From NCBI GenBank assembly GCA_937926445.1, contig CALBAK010000052.1:1-64000 (forward strand): a stretch of DNA of 64,000 nt. The letters are read 5' to 3'. Shown here piece after piece: positions 17,325 to 25,694 of the stretch. The translations under genes were made by a program, and so were the position numbers. Source of the stretch: an uncultured Alphaproteobacteria bacterium (lineage in GTDB: Bacteria > Pseudomonadota > Alphaproteobacteria > Geminicoccales > Geminicoccaceae). The stretch's first letter is position 1. Each line of letters starts with the position of its first letter. Under the pieces are notes generated by a model. The model saw only the letters and a list, made by a program, of their open reading frames with translations. It was not told the DNA's origin and ran no database searches.

Positions 17325-17989
17325 CCCTCGGGCTCGGTCACCAGGAACCGGTGCTCCCCCGGCTTCGGCTCGAGTTTTTGCCGGAGCCGGTAGATGTGGG
17401 TCTCGAGCGTGTGGGTCGTCACCCCGGCATTGTAGCCCCACACCTCGCCGAGCAGCACCTCGCGGGAGACCGGCCGGTCGCCCACCCGGTAGAGATATTT
17501 GAGGATCGCTGTCTCCTTGTCCGTCAGATGGATTTTCTTCTGTCCCGCGATCAGCATCTTGACGGCCGGGCGGAAGCTGTAGGGGCCGATCTGGAAGGCG
17601 GCGTCGTCGGAGAGCTCGAACTGGCGGAGCTGAGCCCTGAGCCGGGCCATCAGCACCCCGAGCCGGACCGGCTTGGCGACATAGTCGTTGGCGCCCGAAT
17701 CGAGCCCCAGGATCGTGTCGGCGTCGGTGTCGTGCGCCGTCAGCATCACGATCGGGCATTTGATCCCGTTGCGTCGCAGGAGCCGACAGAGATCGCGGCC
17801 GTCGCCGTCCGGCAGGGCGACGTCCAACACGATCGCGTCGAACGGCGAGCGGCGCGCGAGCTCGAGCGTCTCGCGCACACTCCCCACCTGATCGACCGCG
17901 AAACCCTCGTGGAGCGCGAGCTGTTCGGCGAGCTCGCGCCGGAACTCGGCGTCGTCGTCGACGATCAGCACCCGGTGGTTGGCGCCCAT
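17291..17989 (-). CDS. OmpR-family response regulator
   Basis: DNA-binding response regulator of 232 residues. Receiver: acidic pocket DDD at 11-13, phospho-acceptor Asp56 in IVLDVALPDGDG, Thr/Ser in VMLTAHD and Lys107 in VAKPVR. The C-terminal winged helix (about 133-228) includes LTDKETAILKYLY, VSREVLLGEVWGYN and THTLETHIYRLRQKLE. No sensor kinase gene is adjacent. It is divergent, with a 118-base gap, from the Alg8/Alg44-like polysaccharide genes, so a regulatory link to them is plausible but not shown. Confidence 0.92.
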   Translation of the reverse strand: MGANHRVLIVDDDAEFRRELAEQLALHEGFAVDQVGSVRETLELARRSPFDAIVLDVALPDGDGRDLCRLLRRNGIKCPIVMLTAHDTDADTILGLDSGANDYVAKPVRLGVLMARLRAQLRQFELSDDAAFQIGPYSFRPAVKMLIAGQKKIHLTDKETAILKYLYRVGDRPVSREVLLGEVWGYNAGVTTHTLETHIYRLRQKLEPKPGEHRFLVTEPEGYRLVRSPPST

Positions 17990-18107
17990 GGTCGTGACCC
18001 GAGCCTCGGGGAAGGCGGCCGGAAGCTAACCGACCCGTCCGGCGGCGGGAAGAGCGGGTGCCCGGCGCGCCGCCCGTGGCCTACCACGCCGTCACCCTCC
18101 GGTAACG

Positions 18108-19706
18108 ATGGTCGGCCGCCGGGTCTCGCCATGCGCACAGCCTTTGGTTATGGCGGGCGGGGCCGACGCCCGAGGGCGGGCGTTGAGGTCGTTCGAGGTC
18201 CGCTCCGCTCCGGTGCTCCTGGCCGCCCATGTCCTTTTGCTGCTCGCGCTCCTCGCGCTCGCGCCCGAGGGCGTGTTCGATCCCGGCGCGCGCGAGTTCG
18301 TGGTCTTGCTCGGCACCCTCGGCATCTGGCGCTACGGCTGGGGTGGGCTGCACCTCGTTCGAGCCCTCCTCTACCGCTACCGCGTCTTCCCGCAGCTGCG
18401 ACATCGGGCCGAAGGGCGCGTGGCGGAGGCCGGCGGGCCGCCCGTGCCCGAACTCGCCCTCGTCGTGACCGCCTATCGGATCCGGCCCGAGACGCTCGCC
18501 ACGTGCGTCCGCGCCGCCCTCCAGGAGGCCGCCCGCGTCGGGGTGCCCACCACGCTCGCCGTGGCCCTGGTCGAGCCGGCCGATCTGCGCCTGGTCAAGC
18601 GGCTCGTCGCCCGTGCCCCGGAGGCGTTGCGGCTGCGGCTCGTGCTCGTCCGACTGCCGCCCACCGGCAAACGAAAGGCGCTCGCGGTGGCGCTTCGGGC
18701 GCTCTCCCGCCGGCGGATCGACCCCGAGGCGGCGGTCGTGGTGATGGACGGCGATGCCGTGCTCACCCCCGGCTCGCTCGTCCGGACGCTGCCCTTTCTT
18801 CGGGCGATGCCAGAACTCGCGGCTCTCACCACCGATCAGGACGCTCGGGTCGAGGGCTCCTTCCTGCTGCGCGCCTGGCACCGGCTGCGCTTCGCCCAGC
18901 GCGATCTGATCATGAGCTCGCTCGGCCTCTCCCGCCGTCTACTCTCGGTGACGGGACGCATGTCGGTCTATCGCGCCGCAGTCGCGACCGACCCGGCTCT
19001 GATCGAGCGGATCGAGCAGGATGCCCTCGACCATTGGCGGCTCGGACGGATCGAGCTCCTGACCGGGGAAGACAAATCGACCTGGCTCTGGCTGCTCGAG
19101 CGGGGCCGCTCGATGCTCTACGTACCCGATGTGCGGGTCCTGACGATCGAGGAGCCGCTGGCGCCCGGCTTCTTCACGGCCAGTACGATGCTGATGGCCC
19201 GCTGGTCGGGCAACATGCTGCGCGGCGGCCGCCAGGCCCTGGCCCTGGGGCCCCGTCGGGTGGGCCCGTTCCTCTGGTGGTGCCTGGTCGATCAGCGGCT
19301 CTCGATCTGGACCCCCCTCGTCGGGCCCACGGCCGCCCTCCTCTCGGGACTCCTGCTCGCCCCAGCGATCTTCTGGGCCTACGCGGTCTGGGTACTCGCC
19401 ACCCGGCTCCTCCTGGCCCTCGGTCTCTGCGCGGTCGGCAGGCGGCCGAGCGGGGCCTGGCCGCTCCTCGTCTATTACGGCCAGGTCTGGGGAGCGCTCG
19501 TGAAGGGTTGGGTCCTGTTCCGCCTCGATCGCCAGCGATGGACCCGCCAGTCGATCGCGCTCCGGCCGGCGCAGGGCGGGTCCATGCGGGCGATCGGCTC
19601 GCACGGTCTGCACCTGCTCGCGCTCGCGACACTTCTGGTGGCCGTGGGGCTCGCCACGGGCGTGCTCGCCTGGCCCGGCGGTGTCGGCCTCGGCCGGCTC
19701 TTCTGA
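18108..19706 (+). CDS. Alg8-like polysaccharide synthase, processive GT2
   Basis: Inner-membrane processive glycosyltransferase of up to 532 residues resembling Alg8, the mannuronan polymerase. Two N-terminal hydrophobic stretches (PVLLAAHVLLLLALLALAP, FVVLLGTLGIWRYGW) precede the GT2 domain. Catalytic motifs: DGD in VVMDGDAV (Asp214, Asp216), TGRMS, and GEDK (Asp322) where GT2 synthases carry the base; RWSGNMLRGG lies where the acceptor-binding motif is expected. Further membrane segments form the C-terminus. An ATG at 18150 is an alternative start; neither has a clear SD. The next gene, 27 bases on, encodes the PilZ/HlyD partner. No alginate modification or export genes are seen, so the polymer may not be alginate. 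Confidence 0.82.
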   Translation: MVGRRVSPCAQPLVMAGGADARGRALRSFEVRSAPVLLAAHVLLLLALLALAPEGVFDPGAREFVVLLGTLGIWRYGWGGLHLVRALLYRYRVFPQLRHRAEGRVAEAGGPPVPELALVVTAYRIRPETLATCVRAALQEAARVGVPTTLAVALVEPADLRLVKRLVARAPEALRLRLVLVRLPPTGKRKALAVALRALSRRRIDPEAAVVVMDGDAVLTPGSLVRTLPFLRAMPELAALTTDQDARVEGSFLLRAWHRLRFAQRDLIMSSLGLSRRLLSVTGRMSVYRAAVATDPALIERIEQDALDHWRLGRIELLTGEDKSTWLWLLERGRSMLYVPDVRVLTIEEPLAPGFFTASTMLMARWSGNMLRGGRQALALGPRRVGPFLWWCLVDQRLSIWTPLVGPTAALLSGLLLAPAIFWAYAVWVLATRLLLALGLCAVGRRPSGAWPLLVYYGQVWGALVKGWVLFRLDRQRWTRQSIALRPAQGGSMRAIGSHGLHLLALATLLVAVGLATGVLAWPGGVGLGRLF

Positions 19707-19733
19707 GAGGCCGGCCCTTCCGAGGGAGTGCCC

Positions 19734-20780
19734 ATGGCGAGCGAGATCGTCCACGAGACCGAGGTCCACCGCCAGCACGTCCGGCTGCGGATCCCGATCG
19801 CGATCGAGATCGACGGCCAGCGCTTCACGGTCGACGACTGGTCGCTCGGCGGCTTCGGTGTGCTCGGGAGCTTGCCGCGGCGGCGCCCGGGCGAGCGGTT
19901 CCGGACTCGGCTGCACCTGCCCTTCGAGGACTTCGAGCTCGGCCTCGAGACCGAAGCCGAGCTCGTCTACCGGCTCGAGGACGAAAGCCGCTTCGGCTGC
20001 AAGTTCGTGGGCCTCGCGGCGGGCCAGCTCGCCCTCTTCCGCTACGTCGTCGACGCCTATCTGTCGGGCGAGATCGTGAGCGCCGGCGATCTGTTGGCGG
20101 TGCGGGCGCGAGCCGCCGGCGGCGAGCCGCCCGCCGGCCGGACGGTGGTCGAGGGCGGACGGCGGCGGCCGCTCGCGCTTGCCGCCCGCACCGGCGCCTT
20201 CCTCCTCTTCCTCGCAGCCGCCGCCGGGCTCGCGGGTCTCGCCTGGTTCGGTGCCCGCGAGCGCTGGTTCACGGTGCGGGCCGAGACCGCGATCGTCGAG
20301 ACCCCGGTGGTCCGCGTGACGGCCCCGGCCGCCGGTCGGCTTCGCCCCGGCGAGCCCGACCCGGTGGTCGCGATCGGTGCTGCGATCGGCACGGTCCAGG
20401 GCGAGGGGGCCGAACTGGCGGTGACCAGCCCCTGCGAGTGTGCCCTCGTGGAGTGGCTCGCGGCTGCGGGCGAGCGGGTCGAGGCCGGTCAGCCGGTGGC
20501 GCTCCTCGCCGCTGCCGATCGGCCGCTCGTGGTTCGGGCGAGTGTGCCGGTGCGCGCCGCCGGCCGCCTCGCGATCGGCGACGCCGCCGAAATCCTCTTG
20601 CCCGGCGGTGGTACGGTGCGCGGCCGGATCGAGCGGATCGACCTGCGCCCGCAGCTCTTGGGGCTCGCCTCGGGCGATCCGGTGGCGGCCGCCCGTCGGC
20701 CGCTGAGCGTCGTCGTTCTTCCCGAGCGGCCGCTCGACTTCGGCCTGCTCGCCACTCCGGTCGAGGTCCGCTTCCGATGA
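19734..20780 (+). CDS. Alg44-like c-di-GMP receptor, PilZ plus HlyD-type domain
   Basis: Membrane protein of 348 residues built like Alg44: an N-terminal PilZ domain, one transmembrane helix at about 148-172 and a periplasmic HlyD/biotinyl-lipoyl-like domain. PilZ signature residues are all present: Arg13-x3-Arg17 (RQHVR) and Asp35-x-Ser37-x2-Gly40 (DDWSLGG), so c-di-GMP binding is expected. In alginate systems c-di-GMP binding to Alg44 activates the Alg8 polymerase; the same role is inferred here. The ATG at 19734 is chosen because GAGGGA lies six bases upstream; the GTG at 19728 is too close to it. Confidence 0.85.
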   Translation: MASEIVHETEVHRQHVRLRIPIAIEIDGQRFTVDDWSLGGFGVLGSLPRRRPGERFRTRLHLPFEDFELGLETEAELVYRLEDESRFGCKFVGLAAGQLALFRYVVDAYLSGEIVSAGDLLAVRARAAGGEPPAGRTVVEGGRRRPLALAARTGAFLLFLAAAAGLAGLAWFGARERWFTVRAETAIVETPVVRVTAPAAGRLRPGEPDPVVAIGAAIGTVQGEGAELAVTSPCECALVEWLAAAGERVEAGQPVALLAAADRPLVVRASVPVRAAGRLAIGDAAEILLPGGGTVRGRIERIDLRPQLLGLASGDPVAAARRPLSVVVLPERPLDFGLLATPVEVRFR

Positions 20781-20804
20781 GGCAGGGCCGCCACGCCGGC
20801 CCGC

Positions 20805-20832
20805 TTGCTACGTCCGGCTCGAAAGCTAAACT
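20805..20832 (+). promoter_or_regulatory. Candidate promoter for cfa
   Basis: TTGCTA at 20805-20810 and TAAACT at 20827-20832 with a 16-base spacer, 75 bases before the cfa start codon. It lies just after the Alg44-like stop, suggesting that cfa starts its own transcript rather than relying on the polysaccharide operon. Confidence 0.45.
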
Positions 20833-20906
20833 CAGGCACGGAGCCGGCTTTCCCGCCGCGGTGCGGGCCCGTCGGCCGGCCGCCTCGCGACGGACGGGAG
20901 GAAGCC

Positions 20907-22151
20907 ATGCTGCTCGCGGGCCTGCTCGACCGCCTCATCCGTGTCGGCACGCTCGGTGTGATCGACGCCGCCGGTCGAAAGCGTGTCTTCCGGGGAGCGG
21001 AACCCGGGCCCCGGGTCGCCATCCGACTGCACGACCGGGCGATCGAGTGGCGCATGCTGGTCGACGGCGAGCTCGCGCTCGGCGAGGCCTGGATGGACGA
21101 GCGGCTGACCCTCGAGGAGGGCACGCTCTACGATCTGCTCGAGCTGCTCATGAGCAACCTCGCCAAGGGCGATCGCCGCGGCTGGGTCGGCCGGGTCCAG
21201 CGCGCCCTGAACGCCCTGCGCACCGCCTACGACCGCAACCCGATCGGCCGCGCCAAACGCAACATCGCGCACCATTACGACCTCTCGGGCGAGCTCTACG
21301 AGCTGTTCCTCGACAGCGAGCGCGAATACACCTGCGCCTACTTCCCGCGGCCCGATGCCGACATCGAGGAGGCGCAGCGCGCCAAGGAGCGGCACATCGC
21401 CGCCAAGCTCCTGCTCGAGCCCGGCATGAAGGTCCTCGACATGGGTTGCGGCTGGGGTGCGCTCGGCCGCTATCTCGCCCGCACCTTCCACGTCGAGGTG
21501 ACCGGCGTCACCCTCTCGAAAGAGCAGGTGGCCTACGCCAACGCTCGCGCCGAGCGCGAGGGCCTCGCCGATCGCTGCCGTTTCCTCTACCAGGACTATC
21601 GCGAGGTCGAGGGCCGCTTCGACCGCATCGTCTCGGTCGGCATGCTCGAGCACGTCGGCAAGGCCCACTACCCGGAGCTCTTCGCCAAGATCCGGGAGCT
21701 GCTCGCGCCCGACGGGGTGGTGCTCGTCCACTCGATGGGCCACATGGCCGGCCCCGGCTATCCCAATCCCTGGATCCGCAAATACATCTTCCCGGGCGGC
21801 TACATCCCGGCGCTCTCGGACGTGCTGCCGCCCCTCGAGCGCTCCGGCCTCTGGCTGACCGACTGCGAGATCCTCCGCCTGCACTATGCCGAGACCCTGC
21901 GCTGTTGGCGGGAGAAATTCGAGCACAACCGGGCGCGGATCCGCCGGATCTACGACGACCGCTTCTGCCGGATGTGGGAGTTCTACCTCGTCGCGAGCGA
22001 GCTCTCCTTCCGCGTCGGCGATCTGATGGTCTTCCATCTGCAGCTCGCCAAGGACCGGGCCGCGGTGCCGCTCCTGCGCGACTACATGGTGGACCGCGAG
22101 CGCGAGCTGATCTCGGCCGAGCGGCCGCCGCGGCTGCGCGCCGCGGAGTGA
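20907..22151 (+). CDS. cfa: Cyclopropane-fatty-acyl-phospholipid synthase
   Basis: SAM-dependent enzyme of 414 residues that adds a methylene bridge to unsaturated acyl chains in membrane phospholipids. ATG at 20907 with GGGAGGA six bases before. Seen: N-terminal lipid-binding-like domain, NIAHHYDLSGELYELFLD, YTCAYFPR, SAM loop LDMGCGWGALGRYLA (around residue 177), SVGMLEHVGKAHY and YIFPGGYIPALSD, all typical of the CFA synthase family. The membrane-stiffening role fits stationary-phase or acid stress. Its TGA overlaps the GTG of the downstream esterase. Confidence 0.93.
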   Translation: MLLAGLLDRLIRVGTLGVIDAAGRKRVFRGAEPGPRVAIRLHDRAIEWRMLVDGELALGEAWMDERLTLEEGTLYDLLELLMSNLAKGDRRGWVGRVQRALNALRTAYDRNPIGRAKRNIAHHYDLSGELYELFLDSEREYTCAYFPRPDADIEEAQRAKERHIAAKLLLEPGMKVLDMGCGWGALGRYLARTFHVEVTGVTLSKEQVAYANARAEREGLADRCRFLYQDYREVEGRFDRIVSVGMLEHVGKAHYPELFAKIRELLAPDGVVLVHSMGHMAGPGYPNPWIRKYIFPGGYIPALSDVLPPLERSGLWLTDCEILRLHYAETLRCWREKFEHNRARIRRIYDDRFCRMWEFYLVASELSFRVGDLMVFHLQLAKDRAAVPLLRDYMVDRERELISAERPPRLRAAE

Positions 22152-22942
22152 GCGCGCCGACACCCGTCCCGCTCGCCGCTCAGGAGCTGGGTGCGGGCCC
22201 TCCGGTCCTCGTACTGCACGGCCTTCTGGGCCAGGGCCGCAACTGGGCGAGCCTCGCCCGCCGACTCGCCCGGGGCCGCCGCGTTCTCCTCGTCGATCTG
22301 CGCAATCACGGCCGCTCGCCGCACCACCCGGCCATGACCTACCCGGCCATGGCCGCCGATCTCGCCGCGCTCGTCGAATCGCGCGGGCTCGGTCGGGTCG
22401 CGATCCTCGGCCACAGCATGGGCGGGAAGGCGGCCATGGTCTTGGCGCTGACCCGCCCCGAGCTGGTCGAGCGGCTCGTCGTGGTCGACGTGGCCCCGGT
22501 CGATTACGGCCCGCGCCCCGATTTCGAGGCCTATCTCGAGGCCATGCTGGCGATCGATCCCGCCCGCTTCGCCCGCCGGGCCGAGGTCGAAGCGGCGCTC
22601 GCCGAAGTGGCACCGGATGCGCGCATCCGCGCCTTCCTCGCGAGCAATCTCGATGTCCGCGAGGGCCGCCTCGCCTGGCTGCCGAACCTCGGAGTTCTCC
22701 GCCGAGCGTTGCCCGAGATCGCCGGTTTTCCGGCCGAGCTGCCCGCCGCACCCACGGATCTGCCGGCGCTCGCGATCCGCGGTGGCCGCTCCGACTATGT
22801 CCGCCCCGAGCATCTTCCGACGTTCCGGCGGCTCCTGCCCGCCCTGCGCCTCGAGACCGTGGCGGAGGCCGGCCATTGGGTCCATGTCGACGCGCCGGAA
22901 GCGGTCCTCGCCCTTCTCGAGCGGTTCCTCCAATCCGCCTGA
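22148..22942 (+). CDS. Alpha/beta hydrolase, YbfF-like esterase
   Basis: Predicted carboxylesterase of 264 residues, starting at a GTG that overlaps the cfa stop (GTGA). Motifs: LHGLLGQGRNWASLA (oxyanion region), VDLRNHGRSPH, nucleophile elbow GHSMGG with Ser90, acidic residue region AIRGGRSDYV and catalytic His in EAGHWVHVDAPE near the C-terminus. The sequence resembles YbfF-type thioesterases/esterases. Coupling to cfa suggests a lipid-related substrate, which is inference. The same frame is open for more than 6 kb upstream, but that is a composition artefact. Confidence 0.88.
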   Translation: MSAPTPVPLAAQELGAGPPVLVLHGLLGQGRNWASLARRLARGRRVLLVDLRNHGRSPHHPAMTYPAMAADLAALVESRGLGRVAILGHSMGGKAAMVLALTRPELVERLVVVDVAPVDYGPRPDFEAYLEAMLAIDPARFARRAEVEAALAEVAPDARIRAFLASNLDVREGRLAWLPNLGVLRRALPEIAGFPAELPAAPTDLPALAIRGGRSDYVRPEHLPTFRRLLPALRLETVAEAGHWVHVDAPEAVLALLERFLQSA

Positions 22943-22986
22943 ACACTCGCCTCGCGGGCAAGTGCGGCCCTCGGTCCATCGACCGG

Positions 22987-23016
22987 TTGGACAAGAGCCG
23001 CCGACCCTGGCAGAGT
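22987..23016 (+). promoter_or_regulatory. Candidate promoter for the large envelope protein
   Basis: TTGGAC at 22987-22992 and CAGAGT at 23011-23016, spacer 18 bases, shortly before the GTG start at 23037. Weak, but the -10 element resembles the TAGAG elements seen before prkA and the tRNA. Confidence 0.3.
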
Positions 23017-23036
23017 GCGGTTCGGAAGGGGCGGCC

Positions 23037-25157
23037 GTGCGGGGGTGGCTCATGCGGCGAATTCTCTCGGGCGGCGTGCTGCTCTCGCTCGGGCTCGTGG
23101 CGGCGCACGCCGCGGTCGAGGCCTGGATGGAGGCGCGAACGGTCTTCGCCCTCGAAGCGGCGGGCCGGCGGCTGCCCGAAGGCTCGCGCCTGATCTGGAA
23201 CCGGCTCGACGCCCAGCCGCTGGAACTCGCCGTCGTCCTCGAGGGTGTTCGGCTCGATCTGCCCTCGGGGCCGGGGGTGCGCAGCATCGACGCGGGCTCG
23301 CTCCGCCTCGCCCAGGCCACGGGCGGGCTCGACACGCTCGGCCGTGCCGCCACCGTACGCGCCACCGACGTCACCGTCCGCCTCGCCGAGGATCGCGGCA
23401 CGGTTCGGATCGGTGCCGTCGAAGGCGCGCGGGTCGACATCGACGCCGTGGCCGCCGCCGCGGCCGCACCCTCCCCCTGGGACGCTCTCGGCGAACTCAC
23501 CCTCGGACCGCTCCGTTTCGAGGATCTCGAGGTCGCGACGCCCGAGGGCACCACCCGGATCCCGCGGCTCGCGGTGGGGGGATACGCCGAGCGTCGGCTC
23601 GAAGGCCTCGCGCTCGAGCGCCTCGAGGGGGAGGGACCGGCCGGCAGGAGGTTGCGTGTCGGCGTCTTCGCCATCGACCGGCTCGACCTGCACGCCGCCG
23701 ATCCCGCCACACGCGCCGCGCTCGGCGACGATCCCGCGGAGATCCTGGCATTCGTCGACCGGCTGCGGATCGACGGGCTGCGGCTCGCCGGGGCCGAGCT
23801 CGTGGACGCCGAGGCGCGCACGAGCCTCGCCCGCTTCGAGCTCGGCCGGCTCGGCCAGGGCCGGCTCGAGCGGTTGCGCCTCGAGGACTTGGCCTTCCGC
23901 GGCGGCGACGGCGAGGGCGAACTCGGGCTCCTCGACGTCGCCCTGGCCGACTGGAGCCGGGCCCGCCCCGAGCGCATCCTGGCAGCGGGCGGGGTCCTGG
24001 GCGAGGTCGCGGCCCGCAGCGGCGCAGAGGAGCGCGGTGCGGACGCGGCGGACGAAAGCGAGACGGACGGGACCGACGCAGCCGCGACCGACGATGCCGA
24101 CGAGGCCAGCGAGGAGGAGACGCTTGCCGCCTCGTTCGCTGGACTCGAAATCGCCGCCGAACTCGCGCGGCTCGAGGTCGGCCCGGTCCGGATCGAGCGG
24201 GCGCGCGCCTTCGACGCCGCGGGTGCCGGCGCCGCTCTCGAGCGGGTCCGCTGGGACGGGATCGCCGAGCGCCGATTCGGTGCGATCGAGCTCGAGGGTC
24301 TTTCGGGCAAGAGCGAGGACGGCGCCGAGTTGCGCCTCGAGCGTTTCGAGCAGAGCCCGCTGATGCTCGTGCCGGCCGACGTCGCCGAACGGCTCGAGCT
24401 GTCACCGCGCACCGAGGAGGCGCTTCAGGAACTGACCGCCGAGCTGGCCCGCTTGCCCTGGGACAGCCGAACCCGGCTGCGTGGCCTCGCCGTGGCGCAG
24501 AACGGTCGCACCGCCTTCGCTATCGGCCGCTTCGAAATCCGCCTCGACCAGCAGGCGACCAGCAAGCGGACCCGCTTCGAGCTCGCTGATCTCCTCCTCG
24601 ATCCTGCGGCGATGGAGGACGAGAGCCTGCAGGCCATGCTGGCCGCGGCCGACATCGACCGGCTTCAGCTCGGGCTCGCCCTCTCTTCGAGCTACGACGA
24701 GGAGACGCTCGAGGCCACGGTCGACCCGTTCGAACTCGACGCGCCGGGCCTTCTCGCCCTGCGCGCGAGCTTGTTCGTCCGGCTCGGCGCCGAGCCGGCC
24801 TCGGACCCGATCACCGCCTCGACCGGTGCCCAGCTGATCCGCGCCGAGCTCCGGCTCGAGGACAAGGGCCTGATCGAGCGCCGACTCGCGACGATGGCGG
24901 AGGAAGCTCGCAAGAAGCGGGCCGATCTCGCCAGGGAACTCGTCCGCGAGCTCAAAGGCGAGGAGCCCTTCCGTTCGCTCCTCGATCGGAAGCTTGCGGC
25001 CGAGCTCGAGAAGTTCCTGACCAAGCCGCGCGTCCTCGTGGTCCGACTCGCTCCGCCCAAGCCCGTGGTCTTCATGGCCGGCTTCATGGGCGTGCTCGCG
25101 AAACCGGGTGAGGCCGCCAAGACGCTCGGGCTCACGATCGAAGCCCGCGGCGGCTGA
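23037..25157 (+). CDS. Large unknown membrane-anchored protein, AsmA-like in style
   Basis: Unrecognised protein of 706 residues. The GTG at 23037 has a GGAAGGGG SD five bases upstream; an ATG at 23052 is the alternative. One N-terminal hydrophobic segment (ILSGGVLLSLGLVAAHAAVEAW) would anchor it to the inner membrane with the rest outside. The body is a series of short strand-rich units such as LRIDGLRLAGAEL and RLERLRLEDLAFRGGDGEG, similar in feel to AsmA/DUF945-type repeat proteins, but no family can be assigned. A run of acidic residues at about 24045-24120 forms a linker. A charged helical region (EEARKKRADLARELVRELK) lies near the C-terminus. A role in envelope lipid traffic is only a guess. 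Confidence 0.7.
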   Translation: MRGWLMRRILSGGVLLSLGLVAAHAAVEAWMEARTVFALEAAGRRLPEGSRLIWNRLDAQPLELAVVLEGVRLDLPSGPGVRSIDAGSLRLAQATGGLDTLGRAATVRATDVTVRLAEDRGTVRIGAVEGARVDIDAVAAAAAAPSPWDALGELTLGPLRFEDLEVATPEGTTRIPRLAVGGYAERRLEGLALERLEGEGPAGRRLRVGVFAIDRLDLHAADPATRAALGDDPAEILAFVDRLRIDGLRLAGAELVDAEARTSLARFELGRLGQGRLERLRLEDLAFRGGDGEGELGLLDVALADWSRARPERILAAGGVLGEVAARSGAEERGADAADESETDGTDAAATDDADEASEEETLAASFAGLEIAAELARLEVGPVRIERARAFDAAGAGAALERVRWDGIAERRFGAIELEGLSGKSEDGAELRLERFEQSPLMLVPADVAERLELSPRTEEALQELTAELARLPWDSRTRLRGLAVAQNGRTAFAIGRFEIRLDQQATSKRTRFELADLLLDPAAMEDESLQAMLAAADIDRLQLGLALSSSYDEETLEATVDPFELDAPGLLALRASLFVRLGAEPASDPITASTGAQLIRAELRLEDKGLIERRLATMAEEARKKRADLARELVRELKGEEPFRSLLDRKLAAELEKFLTKPRVLVVRLAPPKPVVFMAGFMGVLAKPGEAAKTLGLTIEARGG

Positions 25158-25335
25158 GCCGCGCGGTCCGGTCCGGCGCACCGGGCCGGGGAGCGCGACA
25201 CCTCGCGACGGCCCGCCCTCCGCTGGCTGGCGCGTGGGGCCCGGTCGGGGCATCGGGGCAACGGAGCGCGGCGGCTCGCGGCAGTCGGCAGCCGCGGCGC
25301 CAGAGGGGGCACCGGGCGCGGCGGCGTCGGCGAGC

Positions 25336-25683
25336 TCAGCGCATCTCGGCGCCGGTCCGATCCCATGTGGGGATGTAGTCCGAGCGCAGATTGTGGGTGT
25401 GGACGTGAGAGCCCTTGGCGATCGGCACGCGCGCCGAGCCGATCGGCGCGCCGTATTTGATCACCTTCTCCCCGGCCGCGATCGCCCGGCGAGCGAGCTT
25501 GTGGCCGGTCGGCACGTCCCGGTCGAGCCGGACAGGCTCGCCGTCGATCGAAAGCTCCGCGCCGGCCGGCAGATCGCAGCAGGCGACCACGACATTGTCC
25601 TCGGGGGCGAGGAGGAGGAGCCGCCGGTCGGTCCCCCCGGCTTCGACCGCGGCCTCGACCCCGCTCGTGACGATCCGGGCCAT
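25336..25683 (-). CDS. UxaA-family SAF-domain protein (small-subunit type)
   Basis: Small soluble protein of 115 residues matching the N-terminal SAF domain of UxaA-family hydrolases such as altronate dehydratase. Visible features: LLLLAPEDNVVVACCDLPAG, VPTGHKLARRAIAAGEKVIKYGAPIG and AKGSHVHTHNL; the GHK and HVHTHN segments are the conserved core. In known systems a separate large subunit carries the dehydratase centre; none is seen here. It begins 11 bases after the RraA-like gene, with a GAGGGGAA SD, so the two are co-transcribed and probably act on the same hydroxy-acid pathway. Confidence 0.85.
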   Translation of the reverse strand: MARIVTSGVEAAVEAGGTDRRLLLLAPEDNVVVACCDLPAGAELSIDGEPVRLDRDVPTGHKLARRAIAAGEKVIKYGAPIGSARVPIAKGSHVHTHNLRSDYIPTWDRTGAEMR

Positions 25684-25694
25684 CGCTGTTCCCC

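Noticed and set aside
16289-22942. A stop-free plus frame of more than 2,200 codons
   Set aside because: Only its last 264 codons (the esterase) are a gene. The rest overlaps panE, alg8, alg44 and cfa in other frames and reads as Arg/Ala/Gly/Pro-rich noise; long open frames are expected at this GC content.
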